64,000 nucleotides of DNA from Rhopalosiphum padi. Lineage: Eukaryota > Arthropoda > Insecta > Hemiptera > Aphididae. Positions 60,635 through 64,000 of this stretch are shown here, one piece after another. Numbering within the stretch: position 1 is the first letter of the stretch; the number at the start of each line of letters is the position of its first letter. A program made the translations under genes and the position numbers. The notes under the pieces are model-generated. The model searched no databases. It saw nothing but the letters and a program-made list of their open reading frames with translations, and was not told the origin of the DNA. The DNA lies in NCBI RefSeq assembly GCF_020882245.1, contig NC_083598.1, positions 16,113,178 through 16,177,177 on the forward strand, in the 5' to 3' direction.

Positions 60635-60879
60635 CCGAAATACCCTCGTTACCGCTACACTATACCATACACGTATAATATATATATATATGTAATGCAC
60701 TCAACCGCCGTGCCGCGAAAATCAATTAAAAATCTTTTGTCTCAAAAGTGTTTTTATCGGTGGCGTACGGTTAAGTTCTCTTCCACATATACGCACGATC
60801 TGCACTGCGTCAGACTCATCGGAAACCGTCCGTCCACACAATGGAAGGCGTCACAAGTTTCGGACTAATTGCCATCGTC

Positions 60880-62940
60880 CAAAATCAGTAATCACTAATC
60901 ACTATATATATATATCCCTATAATATAGTATTATTTTGGTTTCTACAATTGGATGATCGTTATAACTATGATTAGATATAGTAAAGAATAAAATGGGCAA
61001 TTTATTTCATAGTGGCCGGTTTTGTATATTTGGAATTACATTATTTCATGGCTTGAGTTCACGAACACGTCTAATGTCGATTCTCGAATGTACGACGACA
61101 TTAAATACCAATTCATAAATTTACTCGTATTATATTATGTATACTTTTTACAAGTTAGATACGTTATGGTTGCACTTGGTGTATAGTTCGGTTATGTAGT
61201 ATAGTTATACTCGATTGCTTTTAACCTAAACAAAACGTTAAGTTTATAATCATTATTTTTTTTCTTCAAATTGAAACTGAAAGCAACAATGTTATATTCT
61301 ATTGTTTACCCAAGATAGACGTTCCAAGCCCTACAAAATGCATTGGTTCTATATATATTATATAATATCTTTCAGATCAAACTAAATCGTTTTGTCTATA
61401 TTTCATTTTTATAATTTTTATCGTATAATGCATCAATAATTTTCACATTAATAAAAAAAATATTTATCAAACATAATTCATATTTATGTTGAATGTGATT
61501 CGCTTATGTATTTTATCTCAATAGGTACCTATCTGATAGTGCAACATTTGTATTTATTATAATATATTCCATCGTCTCTCTAATGATATTACCGTTAACG
61601 GTGCGCATTTTTTTATGTATATTTTCGAGCTTATCGAATTCCCAATTTCAACCGACAAAATTCGTATTATTTGTCTCAATCGGCAGAGCGTATAATATTT
61701 TCTTCGCCCCTCGGCGACGACGCCGTCACTTGAATGTCCCCAAGAAGTGTTTTCAACCCTCGTTTCCTTATTGCGCTTTGAAAGTTTTTAATTAAACGGT
61801 ACAATATTGCTAACAAACCATGTATACGCATATATATACGAAACCAAATTACCAAAATGTAATTATGGAACCTTAACGTTATTATAATATGAATAGTGTT
61901 CACTAATTTTTCAACCATCGCGTAATTTCAAAGCCATCGACTTAATTATTATTATTATGATTTCATTTTTTTTTCTATAAAGAGTTATATAAATTCATGA
62001 ATAATTAAATAAAATATTACTACGCAATAGTTATTTCTATAATATATAGTATACGAGTGTGACCTACGTATTGGGAACTTACTTTTTTCGTCTTTCGTTC
62101 AATATTATATTCAGAACAATTTGTCGTCCTCTCATACTATTGCTTTTCCAACCCCTTACGCCGAATGAATTAATGGTATATCTGTGGAAGAATGCAGCAA
62201 AGAACGTGAAAAAATGGCCAAAATCCAAATTATGTGAAATACGATAAAAATTTCTTAGTGTGGTGTGGTGTGTTTGTGTGTGTGGCTTGGGAAACGAATA
62301 ATAATTTTTCGCGTAATTAAATATTGTTAAACTGAATCGTATATAATATCGTTTAATTTACGCGCTCGTTTGCAGAATTTAATGTCATGCGTTCTGCTAT
62401 TGCCAACTGTTTTATTATATACTTGATATTATCATACAATCTTTTGTCTGACTGTATAATATATATATATATATACATATGCATCGGTGATTCGAACGTG
62501 TATGTATATTATAGTTCTTTAAAATTTTACGAACGGGTCATATTGAATAAAAATATAATAATCTACTAAAAAATGAATTTGAAAAGTTCCACGCATAAAC
62601 TCCGAACGTTGTCGAGAATAATAATAATAATAAAAAACATCCACAACAATAAAATAATGTGTCAACCGATGAATATATTATATTATACACTTACTCGAGT
62701 AGATCTCTTCAAAACCTCTCTCTGGACAATATTTTATAATAATATACGTTTGAACAAAGTTTTGCAGTGTGTGTTTGTGTAGTATTTTTGTTTGACCGTA
62801 CACGTATATGCTGCCATCAATATTTTGATAGTCGCGACCTTTATTACTGTGTATATAATATATACTTTGGAACAAGATAGTTTCGCAATAGAGCAGAATA
62901 TTGGTATATTCTTCAACGGTAATAAAATTATATTATTACC
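60880..62940. other. Mostly A+T-rich non-coding stretch
   Basis: No supportable gene. Frames at 61583-61795, 62059-62247, 62387-62569 and 62573-62977 are short and without recognisable features. A small CpG-richer segment lies at 61700-61760. Confidence 0.6.
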
Positions 62941-62949
62941 GCACGTCCC

Positions 62950-63338
62950 CAAACGTAATAAGGCGAAACGTTCGTAAGGTTATAGGTGCGTTGTTGTTTT
63001 TACACGCAGAGTAAACCGTTATTATTTTGATTCTCCGGCCCGGGGGGTAGCGACTACGCGACGGGAAAGTGGTGTGTATACACACACGCATATATAGGAG
63101 ACACTTAATTGTGTATTGCTCTCCTACATATATATCATCCCTCTGCGGTGTGTGTGTGCGTGTGTGTGTGTGTGCGCGCGCGCGCGCTTGTATAGTACAC
63201 CGCCACTGCGGCCGGGTGTCTAACACGGCAAATCCTGGTGCCAATAAAACATCTATAGCCGAGAAACCAAACGACCTCCGGGCAAATTAATTTAAATCCC
63301 CGTTCCCTCCCGAAAACCCCACCCAGGCCGCCGTAGTT
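62950..63338. other. G+C-rich patch
   Basis: Includes CTCCGGCCCGGGGGGTAGC at 63032-63050 and a long alternating purine-pyrimidine tract. The opposing frames (62936-63244 minus, 63069-63290 plus) reflect that tract. An AATAAA lies at 63243-63248. Confidence 0.5.
63148..63187. repeat. (TG)n(CG)n alternating tract, strong Z-DNA candidate
   Basis: Unbroken alternation of purine and pyrimidine for 40 bases, starting GTGTGTGTGCGTG and ending in GCGCGCGCGCGC. The (CG)n end is rare in an A+T-rich genome and is the classical Z-DNA former. Confidence 0.95.
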
Positions 63339-63566
63339 ATGGTCCAGTGGGAAATTGTGGTGGAGTTGCGTGTGCCACCCTTAAAAAGGGAATTGTTGTG
63401 TAAACAAGGTATAACTAATTCAAAGGGCGCGTGTTCCCCTAGCGCGACAACGGGGTCGCGGAGCCGATGTCTGGGCGGGCGACCGTATCGTAAACCGACC
63501 TGTGCAAAGGGGGGCTTATTATTATTACTAGCGAACTCGCGCAAGCGTAAGTTCGTGTCCGAGTAG
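63339..63566 (+). CDS. Candidate 75-codon gene or 3' exon with poly(A) signal, unproven
   Basis: An ATG in strong context (G at -3, G at +4) opens MVQWEIVVELRVPPLKRELL and runs, rich in Arg/Lys/Ser/Gly, to a TAG at 63564-63566. The middle is SPSATTGSRSRCLGGRPYRK, and a LLLLLANSRKRKF tail is encoded partly by a TTATTATTATTA run. An AATAAA lies at 63587-63592 with a TGTTCTTTT stretch just after, the expected layout of a 3' end. The frame is also open for 11 codons upstream of the ATG, and a minus-strand frame of 85 codons overlaps. No family is recognised. G+C-rich composition makes a chance frame likely. Confidence 0.17.
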   Translation: MVQWEIVVELRVPPLKRELLCKQGITNSKGACSPSATTGSRSRCLGGRPYRKPTCAKGGLLLLLANSRKRKFVSE

Positions 63567-63586
63567 ATATATATATGTTTGTGTAT

Positions 63587-63592
63587 AAATAA
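63587..63592 (+). terminator. Possible poly(A) signal AATAAA
   Basis: AATAAA 20 bases after the stop of the frame above, followed by the GT/T-rich GTGTTCTTTTG. AATAAA is common in A+T-rich DNA, so this counts only together with the upstream frame. Confidence 0.2.
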
Positions 63593-63618
63593 AGTGTTCT
63601 TTTGAAATTATCACCTAG

Positions 63619-63695
63619 TCAAATCGATCCTGACTAACTTGCACGGGACTTTCGGCGGCGATGCGCACGAGTTCCAAATCCACCTCACTCCCAAG
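63619..63695 (+). CDS. Candidate 77-bp internal exon, unproven
   Basis: An acceptor-like TTCTTTTGAAATTATCACCTAG ends at 63618 and a donor-like AAG|GTTAGA starts at 63696. Between them one frame is open for 25 codons with strongly G/C-biased third positions: KSILTNLHGTFGGDAHEFQI, ending HLTPK. The minus strand offers a rival reading, GSEVDLELVRIAAESPVQ, ending at a stop TAG and followed by GTGATA. I do not recognise either peptide. If real, the plus reading would put a gene boundary at the right edge of the window. Confidence 0.17.
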
Positions 63696-63699
63696 GTTA

Positions 63700-64000
63700 G
63701 ATTAATTGTAGGATAAAAATTAAAACAATCATTTATGGAAAACAAATTTTTACCACGCTGGTAATATAAATTCATATAAGGTATACTATTATATACTATA
63801 TTAGGTATACGTAATCTGACTGTAATGGAATAAAATGCAAACAATTGGCATTTACATATCTAATATCAAACATACAAATATTTTGAATTTATAGGCAAGG
63901 CTACCTGTTATAGTATATACAATAAATGTAATCGGGTTAAAAATGCAACATGGTATGAAGTAAAACGCATTGCAATTTTGATTATTATTTTTATTATTAT
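63700..64000. other. A+T-rich non-coding tail of the window
   Basis: No feature seen after the candidate exon. The sequence returns to A+T-rich DNA with TTATTATT words at the edge. Confidence 0.65.

Larger units (their letters stand above)
60396..60870. other. Mixed patch with acceptor-like site and two microsatellites
   Basis: A strong acceptor-like CCGTTTTTTTTCAG ends at 60491 and is followed by CACTCCGAGAACGAAGCAAT (HSENEAMDNKTFSF), but the frame soon enters an AT repeat with no donor, so it is probably not an exon. CpG words appear at 60700-60860. Confidence 0.3.

Noticed and set aside
1..64000. CRISPR array, rRNA, known miRNA seeds, bacterial operons
   Set aside because: No regularly spaced direct repeats with unique spacers, no rRNA-like blocks, and no match found by eye to common insect miRNAs such as let-7, miR-1, miR-9, bantam or miR-184. 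Gene density and base composition exclude bacterial DNA.

Overview
The window reads as non-coding nuclear DNA of an insect, most likely an aphid. It is very A+T-rich with many TAA/ATA/TTA micro-repeats, CpG is not depleted in the G+C-richer patches, the short palindromic word TAGGTAC/GTACCTA recurs throughout, there is one short block of the insect telomere motif (AACCT x3), and non-autonomous foldback elements are scattered through it. The aphid assignment is an inference from overall style and cannot be proved here. Nothing points to bacterial or organellar DNA: no dense co-directional genes, rRNA, tRNA or CRISPR.

I found no confident protein-coding gene. The longest open frames run through microsatellites or lie in small G+C-richer patches where A+T-rich stop codons are rare by chance. 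A window this long and gene-poor is best explained as a giant intron or an intergenic interval. Two plus-strand sites, junctions 11695/11696 and 26974/26975, have the combined acceptor-donor form of recursive splice sites, which would fit a long plus-strand intron.

Layout: 1-13 kb is A+T-rich and holds a decayed frame with a gag-like zinc-knuckle resemblance (about 2.2-2.5 kb) and an intact foldback element with TTAA at both ends (3.66-4.09 kb). 13-23 kb alternates A+T-rich DNA with small G+C/CpG-richer patches (13.0, 15.6-16.2, 18.7-19.3, 21.4-21.9 kb). 23-30 kb has a well-preserved 390-bp palindromic element (24.5 kb), a possible hAT end (25.67 kb), a possible secreted micropeptide frame (25.5 kb) and the better recursive splice candidate. 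30-41 kb has further patches and weak exon-like frames. 41-48 kb is repeat remnant and A+T-rich DNA. 48.6-55.8 kb is the most G+C/CpG-rich stretch, the best place to look for promoters or exons (best exon-like frame 51083-51365). 55.9-59.5 kb holds three more element remnants. 60-64 kb ends in another G+C-rich patch with two exon-like segments.

The only firm features are repeats: palindromic element families, terminal-repeat remnants and many microsatellites. All coding entries are low-confidence candidates listed for checking against RNA-seq or related genomes.
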